Shown: piece after piece, positions 1 through 27,789 of the stretch
Numbering within the stretch: position 1 is the stretch's first letter
Layout: every line of letters starts with the position of its first letter
DNA from: Cristatella mucedo
Taxonomy: Eukaryota > Bryozoa > Phylactolaemata > Cristatellidae
Reading direction: 5' to 3'
Assembly: GCA_009760855.2 (NCBI GenBank)
Contig: WPIO01000135.1
Span: 680,001 to 744,000, forward strand
DNA: 64,000 bases
Made by a program: the position numbers and the translations under genes
The notes under the pieces: model-generated
Told to the model about the DNA's origin: nothing
What the model saw: only the letters and a program-made list of their open reading frames with translations
The model's database searches: none

Positions 1-1190
1 TCTCGCCAGTGACTGATCTCTCCCTCCGTCCGCGTTCCGTCCTCGCCCACTCTCTTCCCAATCACAACTGTTGATCCCGTGAGTTGGCGGGAGGAAAAAG
101 ACGGCCTGTGGATACACCACCGCCGTCAGAGCACAGCTGACTGCCGGCCTGTCCTTAGGCCACAGGCACCAGCTGTCAGACTCTGGGGTGGCTCCGGGCG
201 CTACCGGTCTGCCTGCACTGGCAGCTGCCGGCGAGCCCAGCGATACGAACCAACCACATACGCCACTTAGATGCGGACTAAACAGCTAACATAGCTCAAC
301 TACCTGAATCGGCTACTTGGATATACAGGAAGCTAGATGGTGCCATTCAGCATTCACATATCTGCTTGTGTGTTTAGGGTTCCACTTCACAGAAGATTCG
401 TTCAGGATCCCAGTGAATAGATGAGCACAGGACCAATTTTTGCATAGCACGCGCCCGAAATTGTCTGAAAGCGTAAGGAGACCACATTAACAAGATGTGG
501 GATTTTTTAACGCTGCAGAGCTCGGTCAGCAAGAGGAACATGCGTAAGCTCAACTAAAGCATAAGCATTTGGTGCGCACATAAGACGGCCGAAAGGTTGT
601 AGCAAGTAATCGTGGCGTGGCCGGCGAAAATATGCGATCGGGGCCTTCTCTAGCATCATTAAAAGCGCCTGGCGATCATACTTGGACAACTGCTACAGCA
701 ACAGACTGAACGGGCAATTTCAATGCATCTGTTTCTTTGAAATTTCAGACTTCTTTAGATGTTAATCTCTCTGTCATTCTTTTGGCCCTGTTCTATTTAT
801 GTTAGCCGTCCCGCATCACATTTTGTAACAACATAAGGCTTTGTATCCTTCAATTGCTTTGCTAGAAATTTAGTCGTTGAACAAGCAAGAGAATCTTGAT
901 CTATCAAGTTTAAGAAATACCCCAATCACTCGCCTCGGACATAAATTAAGCGGCTTCTGAAGAGAGTATACTTAGGCTGTCAAGTTACTTGATGAGTGCA
1001 CTTGCAACAGTTTCAAACCGTCGTTGGAGCATCTGCAGGAATCAGCGCATCTATCTTGGAAATGCAGTGCGACACACCGAACAGCATTAATCAGTCTATG
1101 TATTGATACAATCTTATCCAACCAATTTTTCCCGACGTGCTGCTCTGGACCATGGCTTGCCGTGCTAGTTTGGCTCAATCGTTGTGTTCA
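1..1190. other. No feature recognised
   Basis: Short frames only; no splice-consistent exon or repeat was seen. Confidence 0.4.
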
Positions 1191-1191
1191 A

Positions 1192-1265
1192 GTGTCAAGG
1201 TTAATGTATTTGATGACGAAGGTCATGGGCTCAAGCCCTGTAGCATACGCGAACCACTCGATTCT
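1192..1265 (+). mobile_element. SINE-A head fragment
   Basis: GGTTAATGT...GAAGGTCATGGGCTCAAGCC resembles the B-box region of SINE-A. No tail is seen. Confidence 0.4.
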
Positions 1266-1844
1266 TTAAAGCTCTGTACGAATAACGTTTTAATTTTTTT
1301 AACTAGTTAATTCAGTATTCAGGCTCGGTACATCCCCCATCCCTGATGAGCTGCTTCGAACTAAATGAAAGAATACAGGCACTGCCTGCACCCAGTACTA
1401 CCCTAACTGAGTACCGCCCTCGCTGAGTACTGCCCAAACAGCGAGCACTGCCAGCACAGTGCTCGCTGCCAATGCCGAGTCGAGCTGCGTGAAAGGCCAC
1501 GCATTCAGGTCAATGTGCCATTTTGATAAAAGCTGCACTTAACAGGCGAGTGTGACGAGCGAACTCCGTATGTTGCATGCGATGTAGCATACTAGTGCGA
1601 ACAGACTGTCGCAGAGATTTTGAGCTGCCGAAGCTTAACTCTGCGCCTATTAGAGAGGAGTAGCTAAAAAGCGTCTTTAGACTCTTCTAATGTGAGCCAA
1701 CGGTTTTGCCACGCACCGATCTATCTACAGTACGCACGGGCACGCCCCGTCGAAAAAACTTGCCCAATTTAAAGCTCGTCGTTGCTGCTTCACCGTTACT
1801 TACTTCATCATCCGATCTAATTCCACTCGTGGTCCCTAAATTAT

Positions 1845-1985
1845 ATATAATTTATTTAAATTCATTTATATAGCGCCCCAAGAGAACTTAATCTCTATTC
1901 AGGCACTTCACATATGCCTCGGGGCTCGAGCCCACGACCTCAGTCAGACCTTGGTCGGGGCGAGCACCTTAAACGCTAGTGCGAG
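1845..1985 (-). mobile_element. tRNA-derived SINE with LINE-like 3' tail (SINE-A)
   Basis: On the - strand: a head with a B-box-like GGTCGTGGGCTCGAGCCC, then TGAAGTGCCTGAATAGAGAT, then TTCTCTTGGGGCGCTAT, an AT-rich end. The tail resembles that of the ATT-tailed LINE. A near-identical copy lies at 25,970-26,100. Confidence 0.75.
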
Positions 1986-2214
1986 CTGATCCTTGTGCAC
2001 AATCCTCTAGGTGAATCATGACGCAAAGCAGTTTTAAAAGTCTTATATTTGTCTAATCTGGCCCGGGATGCAGTTTTCCGAGACGGAACAGGCAGAACAC
2101 TGAACGGCAGCATACCTTTCAGGTTGTTATGCAATCCGGTGGCTGCAATCTTGTACCCAACAGAAGTTAAGCATTGACCTGGAATAGGCATCGATTGAAT
2201 GAAGGATTGGTAAT

Positions 2215-2215
<1 letters not shown>

Positions 2216-2272
<57 letters not shown>
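2216..2272. repeat. (GA)n microsatellite
   Basis: About 28 GA units followed by a short TG/CG run. Confidence 0.95.
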
Positions 2273-2275
<3 letters not shown>

Positions 2276-2702
2276 TGTGCGTGTGTGCGCGCGTGCAAGC
2301 GTGTTTAACATGTCGTTCTCGAGGTACTGAAAAGATCCAAAAACCTGAGGGTTGTTGACCCTCTCAACATTCCTGCATTTTTTTTGCTCTTTGTCTAACG
2401 AAGTTGAAGGTCGTAACTTGAGCTTAGACACACAAACTGTGGGCCCTGCTCCGTCGTTTGCTCTGAGCTCAGCTAATGGCCGCGGCTAACCTCCTAACCT
2501 CTAGCCTCCTGGTGCCAAGCCACGGGTTTTATCGCTGGTAATCGACGAGCAGCCAAAACACCCAAAGTAACCCTGGTAACTAGAGAACGACGAAGCAGGG
2601 CAGCACGCAGTGCCCGGCCAAGTTCAAGGTAGTGCCGATACCTCTCAAGTTCAAGCTACTTCGTCACATTCGTAGCAAGAGCCTCGAGCTCTCGAGCGCT
2701 TA

Positions 2703-3833
2703 AATACTCTCCCTCTTGCTGATGTGATTGTCAAGCACAATCTAGGCTTTCACTTCTATGCGGATGACACTCAGTTGTACCTTTGCTTTCATCCCTCCCA
2801 GCCTTTGAGCACCTCAAATTCTCTAAACTCACTTGCTGCATGCATTGATGACATCCGCACATGGATGGCAGCAAATTTTCTAAAACTAAACGATGACAAA
2901 ACTAACTTACTAGTTATGGGAAAACCCAGTGTGATTCAGAGATTGGAAAGGCTGTCTCTCAAAATTGGCTCTGCCAGCATATCTCCTGTCGAATCAGCTC
3001 GAAATCTAGGTATCATATTCCAAAGCGACCTCTCGTTAGACGACCATATCAGCTCCACAGTCAAATCTGCCTATTTTCAGCTTCATAACATTGCTAAAAT
3101 TTGGGCTTGTTTAGATAAGGATACCACGTCTAAGTTGGTCCATGCATTCGTGACATCTCGTCTCGACTTCTGCAACTCACTGTTTACTGGCCTACCAGCA
3201 TGTGCGATCAGGCGATTGCAGCTGATGCAAAACTCCTCTGCTAGGCTTGTCTGTCGTGAGCGTCGCAGTTGCCACATTACTTCACTTCTCGTCGACCTGC
3301 ACTGGCTACCAGTCAAGCAATGGATTGACTTTAAGGTTTTGTCGCTCACTTTTAGGTTCCTTCATTCTATAGCTCCAGCCTATCTCTCCGACATACTCCC
3401 CCATCAGGCCAAGCATCTTACCACCCGCTTTTCGGAATCCAACAGTCTAGAAATGCCCGGTACAAACCTCAAATCTTTTGGAGACCGTGTATTTAGTTCG
3501 TATGCTCCCAAAGCCTGGAACTCCCTCCCAACCTGCGTCAGAACATCCCCTGACCTGACCACATTTAAAAGGAACTTAAAAACACTCCTATTTAGGACAG
3601 CATTTAGTGGGTCCCTGTGATTCGTCCTTCACATGCTTATGCGTGCTGACACTGTGCATACTGCCACTAACCACATTTGCATGCCGACCTTGTGCATGTC
3701 ACCCCTAACCATGTTATTCGTTTTGTTTGTTTTTCAAGCATGATTTTACTTACCATTCAATTGCATTTCCCTTTGCAGCAAATGCAAAGCGCCTAGAAAG
3801 AGATTAAGTTCTCTGAGGGCGCTTTATCAAGTA

Positions 3834-3867
<34 letters not shown>
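2703..3867 (+). mobile_element. CR1/L2-like LINE, ATT-tailed subfamily, 5'-truncated, ORF 2724-3620
   Basis: The C-terminal half of a reverse transcriptase ORF, starting inside domain C (FHFYADDTQLY) and ending RTAFSGSL. It continues with NDDKTNLLVMGKPS, then LDFCNSL and APKAWNSLP. The 3' UTR ends AGCGCCTAGAAAGAGATTAA...GGGCGC followed by (ATT)n. The frame is intact over 298 codons, so the copy is fairly young. Confidence 0.9.
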
Positions 3868-3869
<2 letters not shown>

Positions 3870-4027
3870 ATTCACTGCACGCACAGCTGCTGGCGTCACG
3901 TGGTACCTATGTCGAGCAGCAATAGCAGAGTATCGGCTAGGAGCTGCGTGGTGAGGCCCGAAAACTCAACTGTAGCGCACTTTTAAAAGAGTGACCGAGC
4001 GCTCTTTACATGTCGAACTCTCGGACA

Positions 4028-4085
4028 ATAATAACAATAACAATCAAAATAGCGCACTTGATAAAGCGCCCTCGGAGAGAGCTCT
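4028..4085 (-). mobile_element. ATT-tailed LINE 3' tail fragment
   Basis: AATAATAAC...GCGCACTTGATAAAGCGCCCTC is the reverse complement of the ATT-subfamily 3' end. Confidence 0.6.
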
Positions 4086-4128
4086 TTCTATGCTCTTTCC
4101 ATTTGCTCGCTTATCTCCTCTTCGCTCA

Positions 4129-4302
<174 letters not shown>

Positions 4303-4449
4303 CGCCTGCTACTGACTTTTGCACCACTGCTTTTTTCGGGGGGGCTTTGAAAAAAGCTCTGGAGTAAATAGGAGTAAGAAAGACTTTAGTGCGAGAAAAT
4401 ACCACGGCAGGAGCAAAGCCATTAAGGTTCGTCTGCCGCTGCGCGTGCG

Positions 4450-4450
<1 letters not shown>

Positions 4451-4513
<63 letters not shown>
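4451..4513. repeat. Compound (AC)n-(AT)n microsatellite
   Basis: About 20 AC units run directly into about 10 AT units. Confidence 0.95.
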
Positions 4514-4514
4514 A

Positions 4515-5890
4515 TGCAAGGCGAAAAAAGCTTGAAAGGCTGAAAGCTTTCGGAATCCACCATCCGGATTCAGCGTCGACAGGAAAATTGTCGGCCAGAT
4601 TGCCGGTTTAAGGCCCGCGTGCTAAACAGGACCGGTATAACATCAGTAGCAATACCTTGTTTGGTTGGCGTGGGCTTTAGTGGCTGCAACAAGCCGATCG
4701 ACGGTTCGGGCCTGGGGGTTACTCTCAACTTTTTTGGCCTGTGATGACTTATTTGGGCAGCTGCGAGCTAGCGAAGACTTAAAATTTGAAATTGCACCGG
4801 CATTCTAGTTCGAGCACCATTTTGCTGGGTACAGTGAAAAGTAGAGTTCGCCAGACCTTCATAAACCTTGAGAAGTGACATGAGCAGTATGGCTAAAAAA
4901 ACACCGAGATCCCGGAGACTCTACGAGACAAGCGCTGTGGCCTAAAATTATATAAGAGTATTGTTAGCCTATTCAATTGGCAGGTGGCACTGGAAAACTT
5001 GGGCTTAATTCAAGAATAAAACTCTTTAATATTTTGTCAATACAAACAATAGGAAATACATTGATTATAATAGGCAATGGTCAAGAACCCGAAATAGTTT
5101 TTCTTAATTTCTAGTTTTTATTAATATTAGACTTAAGATGCCCTTTGATCCTATAAATCCTCAAGTGTTGATGTCTATAAGCTTGCTGATTAAATGATTA
5201 GCTAACTAGGTATTAAAAGTCATTGAGTACAGTTGCCCTCGTGCCACGATTGAGCGTATTTTGAAGGTGATTAGCAGCTGGAGCTGATTAGATCTAGATA
5301 ATTGCACTAAAGCGTTCATATGTTTATGAGGCACAGCGGCTGCATTTGACTGCTGTCACGCTCTGCTATTTCACATCTGAGTGCGTTGCTGCTTCTTCTT
5401 CTAATTGTCGTGATGTGCTCCAAGGCCGCTGATTCTACCAGAGCTGATCTCTGGCGTTTGGGGTCTATCGTCTGGAACTTTCGTCGTTCTTCGTAGAAAA
5501 GGCGCAATTGCGAAGTCACTCCAATACTTTTTAATAAAGCTTCACTGCTGCTGACACGATCTGTAAACTATTTATTTTTCGATAAAGCTATTGTGGAAAC
5601 TCTTTTGACCTGAGTTGCTCAATATGTGCTTGATTACTAAATAAATTGAGCATCTCAACATTTCGATACTTAATCCAATCAATCCCTCGATGCTATTTTA
5701 CCCAATCGTCCCATTGTGCCGTGGTTCTTAGCATAGTCTCAGCCAGCTCTACATTTTCCCACCCTTTCACTGACCAAGAAGCCCCGAACCACACCAACAA
5801 AGCTGCTCCAAGCTGCTGTTTTCTTACTGGTGAGCTTCTTGGGAAAATTATTGGATTCAATTCTTATATGTATGTCTGGTCCTCACAAAG
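4515..5890. other. No feature recognised
   Basis: AT-rich. An 83-codon frame at 5,646-5,897 has no family resemblance I can name. Confidence 0.4.
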
Positions 5891-5891
5891 A

Positions 5892-6355
5892 CACTGACTT
5901 TGGGCTGCATCTCGTACGGCTTAAGGAAGAAGTTTTGAAGACTTGGGAATCCGTATCCAGAGGTTCGAAAAAAATGTTTTAAAAGGCTAAATTTGACGTG
6001 CGGTGGCTGCATCAGCACCTCGAAGAAGTCCATCTGTAGCTATCACCAAATCTTGTTGCTTCCATAAAAAAGTGGTCTGCTGCAGCCATTCAAGCGAGCG
6101 ATAGTGAGGATGGTGGTCCCTACCGTCCCAAAGTCATATATACAACACTGTATTATGAAAAAAATGGTAAAACCACCAAAGTGGCTCACAAGGAGTGCCA
6201 TACTTTTGACGTCTCGAATGGCCTCCTAGCAAAATTTGTCACACATCAAAGCATCCCGCCAAGCCTCGATGCAGTTGTTATAATTTTATTAGCGCACCGT
6301 GTGAGCAGGATGAAGAGGCAGGTATTTAATAAATGCCTTTGCTGGTTATTTTGCC
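5892..6355 (+). pseudogene. Unidentified protein-coding-like relic
   Basis: One frame reads plausible protein over about 150 codons with only two stops. Segments include DTDFGLHLVRLKEEVLKTWE, KVIYTTLYYEKNGKTTK and CHTFDVSNGLLAKFV. I do not recognise the family. The dense charged and hydrophobic pattern suggests a decayed transposon or gene fragment rather than random sequence. It abuts a LINE at 6,375. Confidence 0.3.
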
Positions 6356-6374
6356 ACTCTTTATTGATAAATTG

Positions 6375-7559
6375 GAGTCTCTCAGGGCTCCGTGCTACGT
6401 CTGGTTCTTTTCACGGTTTATACTCTCCCTCTTGCTGATGCGATTGCCAAGCACAGCCTAGGCTTTCATTTTTATGCGGATGACACTCAGCTGTACCTTT
6501 GCTTTCATCCCTTCGAGCACCTCAAAGTCTCTCAACTCACTTGTTGCATGCATTGATGACATCCGGACATGGATGGCAGCAAATTTTCTAAAACTAAACG
6601 ATGATAAAACTAACTTACTAGTTATGGGCAAACCCAGTGTGATTCAGAGATTGGAAAGGCTGACGCTCAAAATTGGCTCTGCCAGCATATCTACAGTTGA
6701 ATCAGCTCGAAATCTAGGTGTCATATTCCAAAGCGACCTCTCGTTACACGACCACATCAGCTTCACAGTTAAATATGCCTATTTTCAGCTTCATAACATT
6801 GCTAAAATTCGGGCTTGTTTAGATAAGGATACCACGTCCAAGTTGGTCCATGCATTCGTGACATCTCGTCTCGACTTCTGCATCTCACTGCTTACTGGCC
6901 TACCAGCATGTGCGATCAGGCGATTGCAGCTGGTGCAAAACTCTGCAGCTAGGCTTGTCTATCATGAGCGTCGCAGTTGCCACATTACTTCACTTCTCGT
7001 CGACCTGCACTGGCTACCAGTCAAGCAACGGATTGACTTCAAGGTCTTGTCGCTCACTTTTAGGTCTCTTCAGTCTGTGGCTCCAGCCTATCTTTCAGAT
7101 ATACTACCCCATCAGGCTAAGCATCGTACCACCTGCTTTTCGGAATCCAACAGTCTAGAAATACCTCGTACAAACCTTAAATCCTTTGGAGACCGTGCAT
7201 TTAGTTCGTATGCTCCCTCAGCCTGGAACTCCCTCCCGACCTGCGTCACAACATCCCCTGACCTGACCACATTTAAAAGGAACTTAAAAAACTCCTATTT
7301 AGGACAGCATTTAGTGGGTCCCTGTGATTCGTCCTTGATGTGCTTATGCATGCTGACACTGTGCATGCTGCCACTAACCAAATTTGCATGCTAGCCCTTT
7401 GCATGTCACCCTAACCATATTATTCATTTTGTTTGTTTCTCAAGCATGATTTTACTTACCATTCAATTGCATTTCCCTTTGCAGCAAATGTAAAGCGCCT
7501 AGAAAGAGATTGAGTTCTCTGAGGGCGCTTTATCAAGTGCATTATTATTATTATTATTA
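6375..7559 (+). mobile_element. CR1/L2-like LINE, ATT-tailed, 5'-truncated, one frameshift
   Basis: It begins near the GVPQGS motif (TCAGGGCTCCGTGCT). The frame breaks near 6,510, where a few bases of the PSQP segment are lost. It then stays open to the C-terminus, where another shift precedes the end. It ends GGGCGCTTTATCAAGTGC(ATT)n. Confidence 0.9.
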
Positions 7560-8029
7560 AATTGGCTACAGACATAACAAAATTCGTCAGCCTGAAACGC
7601 TCAGCTTCTTTTTTCGATCTCAGGAAGATGGATATCAATAACCACTTAGGCTGCTGGAACTAAGCTGAACTGGTCTGCTTACCACTCATTGGCTTATACT
7701 ATTTATATCTCTGTTAAGTATTGTTAAGGAAATTATTAGTGAGATCATATACAAAAACTATTTTTTTTTACAAAATATGAATCTTTTATTTAACATCAGA
7801 CTTTTGACCATAGCTAACTGTATATCTACAATTTTTTGGACAATAGGCTAACGATATCTTTAGCTGACCAATTATAATTGGCTATCTAAATATTGTATTA
7901 GCTCTCTGGTTTTCTATAGGTTAGAAAACTCAAACTACATGGCAGTGCTGCCGAATGAGCAGTTTCACACCTACCATTAGTGCTGAATATCTGGGCAAGA
8001 GTGATCTTAATATACAAGAATATCGTTCG

Positions 8030-8640
8030 TGCTTCCTTTGCAGCAAATGTAAAGTGCCTAGAAAGACTGAGTTATCTGAGGGCACTATATCGAATGCATT
8101 ATTATTTTTGTTATTATTAAGAATAGATTCACGTGCAGGCTACATCGAACGAAAGAGTTGCGATGGCTGTCGGTCGGTCATCAGACACTCGCCAAAATCC
8201 TTACTTTGAAGCACAAGGCCCAACGCAATGGCTTGGCTCATTCATGCATGGCTGAATTTCTCCAACTCCTACCTGCTCTTGCCATCAGGTACAGACAGGA
8301 TAACAAACTAGCTGTTTCCAACAGTCAATTGAAAGAAAAATCAGCTTAATTTACGGGCATGTCCAGCGTCACTCAGAAATTGGATATACTAACTTTCAAA
8401 ATAGGCTCTGCTACAAAATCACATCTAGCATGTGCAGGCAATCTGGGTATCCTGACCGGAAGTGACCTTCCACTAGACGACCAGACCAGCTCCGAAGTCG
8501 AGAGTGACTAATTTGCAGCCGCGTCACATTGCGAAAACCCGGTCCTTCTTAGACCGGCATACTAAGGTCAAACACGTCCATGCATTTGTGACATTCCGCC
8601 TAGTCTGCTGTAACTTACTGATCGCCGTTTTTCGTACTTG
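8030..8640 (+). mobile_element. Three decayed LINE fragments in series
   Basis: 8,030-8,115 is an ATT-type 3' tail. 8,160-8,345 matches the ACATT subfamily (LKHKAQRNGLAHSCMAEFLQ). 8,355-8,640 is an old ATT-type RT fragment (GCCTAGTCTGCTGTAACTTACTG corresponds to LDFCNSLL). Confidence 0.7.
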
Positions 8641-8884
8641 TTTAACCAGGCTAGTTTGTACTTAGAAAAGTGTCCTGAGAGCACCAACATATAGCAGCAA
8701 GAAAGAAGACTCTGCACCACCACTTAGTAGTAAGTAGTGTAGTAGTAGCCCCCTTAATAGTGCCACACGCTGAGTTATGCGAGTAAGCAAGCAAAGCGCA
8801 TAGGAACACTAAAGGCGATTTCACCGGGGCGAAAGGAAATCTGACTGATGCAGATGCGTCCTTAGCTAAGACTTACGTGATGCA

Positions 8885-9165
8885 AGGACTTAATCACCCT
8901 GATTCGGGTCAGGGGGTAAAATGCTCGCCTTTAACGGCCAAGGTCATGTGCTCAAGCTCTGTGGCTCCAACAAAGCTCCTGGGTAGAGATACATTTCTGT
9001 TGCAGTGCCATAAAAATAAATCACATTTTATGTTTATTGCAGGTAGCGAATGTTCAAGCACTTCTGCAGCTGAAGCTGCTGCTTTGTGCTACTGGTGCCA
9101 CAAGGTTCAAGCCTCTTACTGTGCCTCACGGTTAGATATCTAGCTCTTTTTTTTAAAAATTACAT
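8885..9165 (+). mobile_element. Two degenerate SINE-A head fragments
   Basis: AATGCTCGCCTTTAACGGCC and AAGGTCATGTGCTCAAGCTC resemble the SINE-A tRNA-like head. A second poor copy (GCCACAAGGTTCAAGCCTC) follows near 9,095. Confidence 0.4.
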
Positions 9166-9380
9166 TAATGTTTTGTAGCACGCCTCTTCGAATGAGCATC
9201 TGTTTACTAAATTCCCGCTGTATACATGCACAAGCGGCGTACTGCTGGTTTAAGGTCTCTGGTACTGACTTCACGGATGGTCAAATTGGCTATTAAAGGC
9301 GTGGCTTCGAGTGATTGATGCTATCTCGATGGGGGTGGTCCGAGCCAGCACCTCCGGGTCGGGTGACCTAGTAAGACCAC

Positions 9381-9383
<3 letters not shown>

Positions 9384-9463
<80 letters not shown>

Positions 9464-9550
9464 AAGAGAGAGAGAGAGAGGAGAGAGGAGAGAGAGAGAG
9501 AGAGAGAGAAAGAGAAAGAGAGAGTGAGAGAGAGAGAGAGGAGAGAGAGC
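9384..9550. repeat. (GA)n tract abutting the EPDR-A start codon
   Basis: About 165 bp of GA repeats with a few GAA/GGA interruptions, ending one base before the GCCATGG region of EPDR-A. It must be 5' UTR or core promoter if transcription starts upstream. Confidence 0.95.
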
Positions 9551-9551
9551 C

Positions 9552-25282
<15,731 letters not shown>

Positions 25283-25969
25283 TGCATATGCTAACGAAAA
25301 TGGACGACGTTAGTTTTTAGGAGCTTTAGCCTTGAGGGCATTTTCGCTGCTTGTGCTGTCGCAACAGCTCTTCGGAGTTTTGCTTTTTTCTAGATGTCTG
25401 TATCGTGAAGGATATGCAGCGAGCAGTAAATAACTCATTCTTTCACAGTCTAAATATTCACAGTGTTGTAAACGTGTGTACGCTATCGATTAAAAATAAT
25501 TGAAATGCAATGCAATGCTTTTTCATCTGTAACTCCATAGACGCACAAGGACCAAGCGTGTGGTCCTCAGAAGAGTATATAAAGAAGAAGTTTATAAATA
25601 GAAGAGTTTATAAAGCCCACTCGAAGCCTTTCATTGCAGGCTTTCATTGCACACATGTTAGCCAACAGACTTCATTTCATGTAAAAGCAGAGAAAGTCTT
25701 GTGTACATGGAGTGAGTGGTCCCTCGGACCTCTCGAGAAATCCCGTCTGCTCTCTCGTTGTGGCGATCGGCGAAGTTGCGGGTTCCAGTCCCCGTCGACG
25801 GCACGACGCGTTCCCCTTTTGGCTGGCGAAAACCAAACTATATTCTCAGGGGCTATTTTGGTACTCAAAGCAAGCTTGCGACTCAGCCGACACTTTCTCC
25901 CATGACTAGCCACTAAAAACCCTGAAGTTCTTGAGAGATCTCGCGGGCTAGAAAGAAATACACACCCCT
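25283..25969. other. EPDR-A 3' flank, nothing recognised
   Basis: Probable 3' UTR to about 25,510 (ATTAAA at 25,489). A 131-codon open frame at 25,510-25,905 has no recognisable motif. Confidence 0.4.
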
Positions 25970-26100
25970 ATTATCGGTTAAGGTGCTCGCTCCGACCAAG
26001 ATCTGACTGAGGTCGTGGGCTCGAGCCCCGAGGCATATGTGAAGCGCCTGAATAGAGATCAAGTTCTCTTGGGGCGCTATTCCAATGAATTATTTTATTT
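25970..26100 (+). mobile_element. SINE-A, best-preserved copy
   Basis: GGTTAAGGTGCTCGCTCCGA (A-box-like) and GGTCGTGGGCTCGAGCCCC (B-box-like) are followed by GTGAAGCGCCTGAATAGAGA and TTCTCTTGGGGCGCTATT, like the ATT-LINE 3' end, then an AT-rich end. Confidence 0.8.
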
Positions 26101-26202
26101 CAAAGCGATAAAGTCCCTCCGTCCAACCGGCACGCGGCAAGATGGCAACCAGTACTTCGGGAGTGACCTATGACTCGGCGAAGCGAGTCCGCAGGCAGTG
26201 AG

Positions 26203-26205
26203 CTC

Positions 26206-26243
<38 letters not shown>

Positions 26244-26275
26244 CTATATATATATATATATATATAGATATATAT
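26203..26275. repeat. (AT)n microsatellite
   Basis: Interrupted AT/ATAC units, followed by a GA-rich stretch to about 26,330. Confidence 0.95.
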
Positions 26276-26330
26276 GAAGAGAGAATTGGGAGAGAGAGAG
26301 AAAACAGCGATATAAAGAGAAGTAGAGAGA

Positions 26331-27432
26331 GAGCCGGAAGCAGCTTTGGCTCAATGACCGGAGCACTGCGGAGGCAGCGTAGTAGCGCGGTGAGAGTAGA
26401 GAAGTGGTAGCGCCTAGAGCTCTTCGACGACGCGAATAGCGCATACCGAGCGCGGTGGGCGGTCCTGCTGCAACGCGCTACCTGCACCGCCCGTCAACTT
26501 GCCGACATCTGCATTCTTCCGCCATTGCTCGCTTTGCTTCGAAGCCGCACGCGGGACTTCGAGACACTGTATGCTTTGAGTCTTCTGGCTCCAGTAATGT
26601 AGACGATTTCGGCACTTTCAATAATCACGAGACTTTTTGTCATGGTCCCCTAAGGCTCCACCTGCTCCTCCGGAGACGAAGGAGACGGTGTGAAGGTCAA
26701 TGTTGCTCCAGATCAGCCTCCGTAAACTGCATTGCCACTACGGCTACTGCGCTCGTTTGTACATTTTTAGCCACCCCAATCTATTTTCAGGAGACTGGAG
26801 GTAAAAGCAATTAGTTTCCACCCCAGAAAACGAAAATTTGAGGAAAAAAGAAACAAGCAAGTCCGGCAAGGTCTTAGATTGCTTCTTGAAGCAGGCAAAG
26901 CTGAAGAACAGTGAAGATACAGAAAAACAGTAGGAAAAGGTTGACCAATCACAGAGGAGAAAAGGAAGAATAGTTTGAGATGGACGAAAGCATGCATCGC
27001 GGTGACAGTGACAAAAACATAGACGAGGAGGAAGAGAGTTAAGGCAAAAAACATGACAACACTATAGAAACCAGCACTCTGCTGGGTGAACTTTTCTTGA
27101 AATAAGAATCTTCGCTCTGTTAAGACGAAGAAAGTCACCATTTGGAGCATGGGGTGCATGCGCTACCCCAAGATACGGAAGATACGGAATCTACTGCAAT
27201 TTCCCAAGTGCTGACCCTGACCCCGAATAATTTTGATTCTCCGAAGTTTGAAAAAGTCTCTGCTTTACTCGTCATAACGCAGCAACTTAAAACTGAACTA
27301 TTGCTATGAGTATCAAATCTGTTTCAGAACAAAGAGGGGTCCATTTACTGGAAAAGGTGGTGGAACCATGAGCCTAGCCTGGTTCAACAGGCAACTTGCT
27401 AATGGGCAAGAAGTCAGCAGGACCAGGCTGCT

Positions 27433-27433
<1 letters not shown>
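26331..27433. other. Unassigned, possibly the 5' part of the hAT element
   Basis: A 119-codon frame at 26,455-26,814 shows no motif. The rest is AG-rich and could be the degenerate 5' region of the hAT element. Confidence 0.3.
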
Positions 27434-27510
<77 letters not shown>

Positions 27511-27511
27511 G
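27434..27511. repeat. (CT)n microsatellite
   Basis: About 38 CT units with one TTT interruption. Confidence 0.95.
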
Positions 27512-27789
27512 AAGCAGTTTGAATATTGCTTGTTGGTTGATCTCACATATTTCCACCGAAAATTCCCCACCGTCACTTAAATTGGAAAATGGGTTTAGCC
27601 TGAAAGGAAATCTGAAAAACTAATTGCTCACTAAAACAGTCCTTCTCACCGGCGGGCTTTGGCCACGGACGAAAGAAGCAGAGAGAAGAGAGATTTTTAA
27701 ATACATTTAAAAAGAAAAAATCCTGAAGGAAACAGAGGAGACTTCTCCAAGGAAGGAAGTGGAATAGACACTCCTGTTGAGGCATGCAT

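Noticed and set aside
26455-26814. 119-codon open frame
   Set aside because: No motif, no splice context and no paralogue in the window; it cannot be supported as a gene.
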